Assembly (NCBI GenBank): GCA_016463045.1
Contig: JAEMSB010000345.1
Span: forward strand, 1 to 5,362
DNA: 5,362 nucleotides
Source: Niveispirillum sp.
GTDB lineage: Bacteria > Pseudomonadota > Alphaproteobacteria > Azospirillales > Azospirillaceae
Direction: 5' to 3'
In this document: one piece after another, positions 4,866 through 5,362 of the stretch
Layout: each line of letters starts with the position of its first letter
How positions within the stretch are numbered: the stretch's first letter is position 1
Made by a program: the position numbers and the translations under genes
Notes under the pieces: model-generated
Database searches by the model: none
Told to the model about the DNA's origin: nothing
The model's input: the letters and a program-made list of their open reading frames with translations, nothing else

Positions 4866-5362
4866 ATGCGTATCGGGATCGTGGGCGGCAGCGGCCGCAT
4901 GGGTCAGATGCTGATCCGTGAGGTTCTGGGCAACAAAGCCGCCACCCTGTCGGGTGCCACCGAACGGCCCGGTTCCGCCGCCATCGGCCGTGACCTGGGC
5001 ACGCTGATCGGCGCCGATCCCGTCGGGGTCGTGATCACCGACGATCCCGCGGCGCTGTTCGCCAACAGCGATGCCGTCATCGATTTCACGGCCCCCGCCG
5101 CCACGGTCGCCCATGCCGCCCTGGCCGTACAGCATGGAACCGCCCTGATCGTCGGCACCACCGGCCTGTCGCCCGATGACCATGCCAGGCTGGCCGAAGC
5201 CGGCACCAAGGCCCCCCTGGTCGTGGCAGCCAATTTCAGCCTGGGCGTCACCCTGCTGGCAGGCCTTGTGCGCAAGGTGGCGGCGACGCTGGGCGATGAT
5301 TGGGATATCGAGATTGTGGAGATGCATCACCGCCAGAAGGTAGATGCGCCATCCGGCACCGC
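4866..5362 (+). CDS. dapB: 4-hydroxy-tetrahydrodipicolinate reductase, 3' end cut by window
   Basis: 165 codons are visible of an enzyme that is usually about 270 residues. DapB reduces 4-hydroxy-tetrahydrodipicolinate with NAD(P)H in the cytoplasm, in the diaminopimelate/lysine pathway. The nucleotide-binding loop GGSGRMG is at 7-13, then VIDFTAPAAT (71-80), VGTTG (96-100), AANFSLGV (121-128) and the catalytic/substrate region EMHHRQKVDAPSGT (152-165). H154 and K158 correspond to the E. coli catalytic H159 and K163. AGGGGA lies 5 bases before the ATG. It follows znuA by 63 bases in the same direction, without a clear terminator between, so some read-through from the zinc-controlled promoter is possible; no convincing promoter of its own was seen in the gap. 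Confidence 0.96.
   Translation, partial: MRIGIVGGSGRMGQMLIREVLGNKAATLSGATERPGSAAIGRDLGTLIGADPVGVVITDDPAALFANSDAVIDFTAPAATVAHAALAVQHGTALIVGTTGLSPDDHARLAEAGTKAPLVVAANFSLGVTLLAGLVRKVAATLGDDWDIEIVEMHHRQKVDAPSGT

Overview
The window is GC-rich with strong G/C preference at third codon positions. Its proteins look alphaproteobacterial, most likely Rhodospirillales (Azospirillaceae-like). That placement rests on protein style and base composition, not on a database search. It holds six genes, two of them cut by the window ends: a stress-response cassette on the left, a divergent zinc-uptake locus in the middle, and the start of dapB on the right.

Positions 1-1640, minus strand. A three-gene unit is read leftward: an ECF-type sigma factor, a one-helix membrane protein that is probably its anti-sigma factor, and a membrane-anchored, Met-rich, periplasmic CpxP/Spy/CnrX-like protein that runs off the left edge. 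Each junction is a 4-base ATGA stop/start overlap, so the three proteins are probably made by coupled translation. By analogy with CnrYXH, the periplasmic protein would sense metal or envelope stress and release the sigma factor through the membrane protein.

Positions 1641-2114. This stretch of about 470 bases has no convincing gene. It contains an AT-rich patch with a 12-base perfect palindrome and a weak leftward promoter candidate, several GC-rich inverted repeats, and a textbook intrinsic terminator. The terminator points right and has no recognised rightward gene in front of it, so an unannotated rightward RNA is possible.

Positions 2115-4802. This is a high-affinity zinc importer. znuC (ATPase, with a C-terminal tail carrying 20 histidines) and znuB (permease) are read leftward and overlap by 8 bases. 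znuA (periplasmic zinc-binding protein) is read rightward. The intergenic region between znuC and znuA holds a near-perfect Zur-box core (12 of 13 bases matching the GTTATA-N-TATAAC form). It lies on a perfect leftward extended -10 and just after a rightward TTGACA, so one zinc-loaded Zur dimer could shut both directions. No zur gene is present in the window.

Positions 4866-5362. The first 165 codons of dapB (4-hydroxy-tetrahydrodipicolinate reductase, lysine and diaminopimelate synthesis) are read rightward, cut just after the catalytic HH..K region.

No tRNA, rRNA, CRISPR array, insertion sequence or phage gene was seen. The points most worth a second look are the orphan rightward terminator with structured upstream sequence, the ATGA-linked sigma/anti-sigma/sensor cassette, and the His-rich tail of ZnuC.
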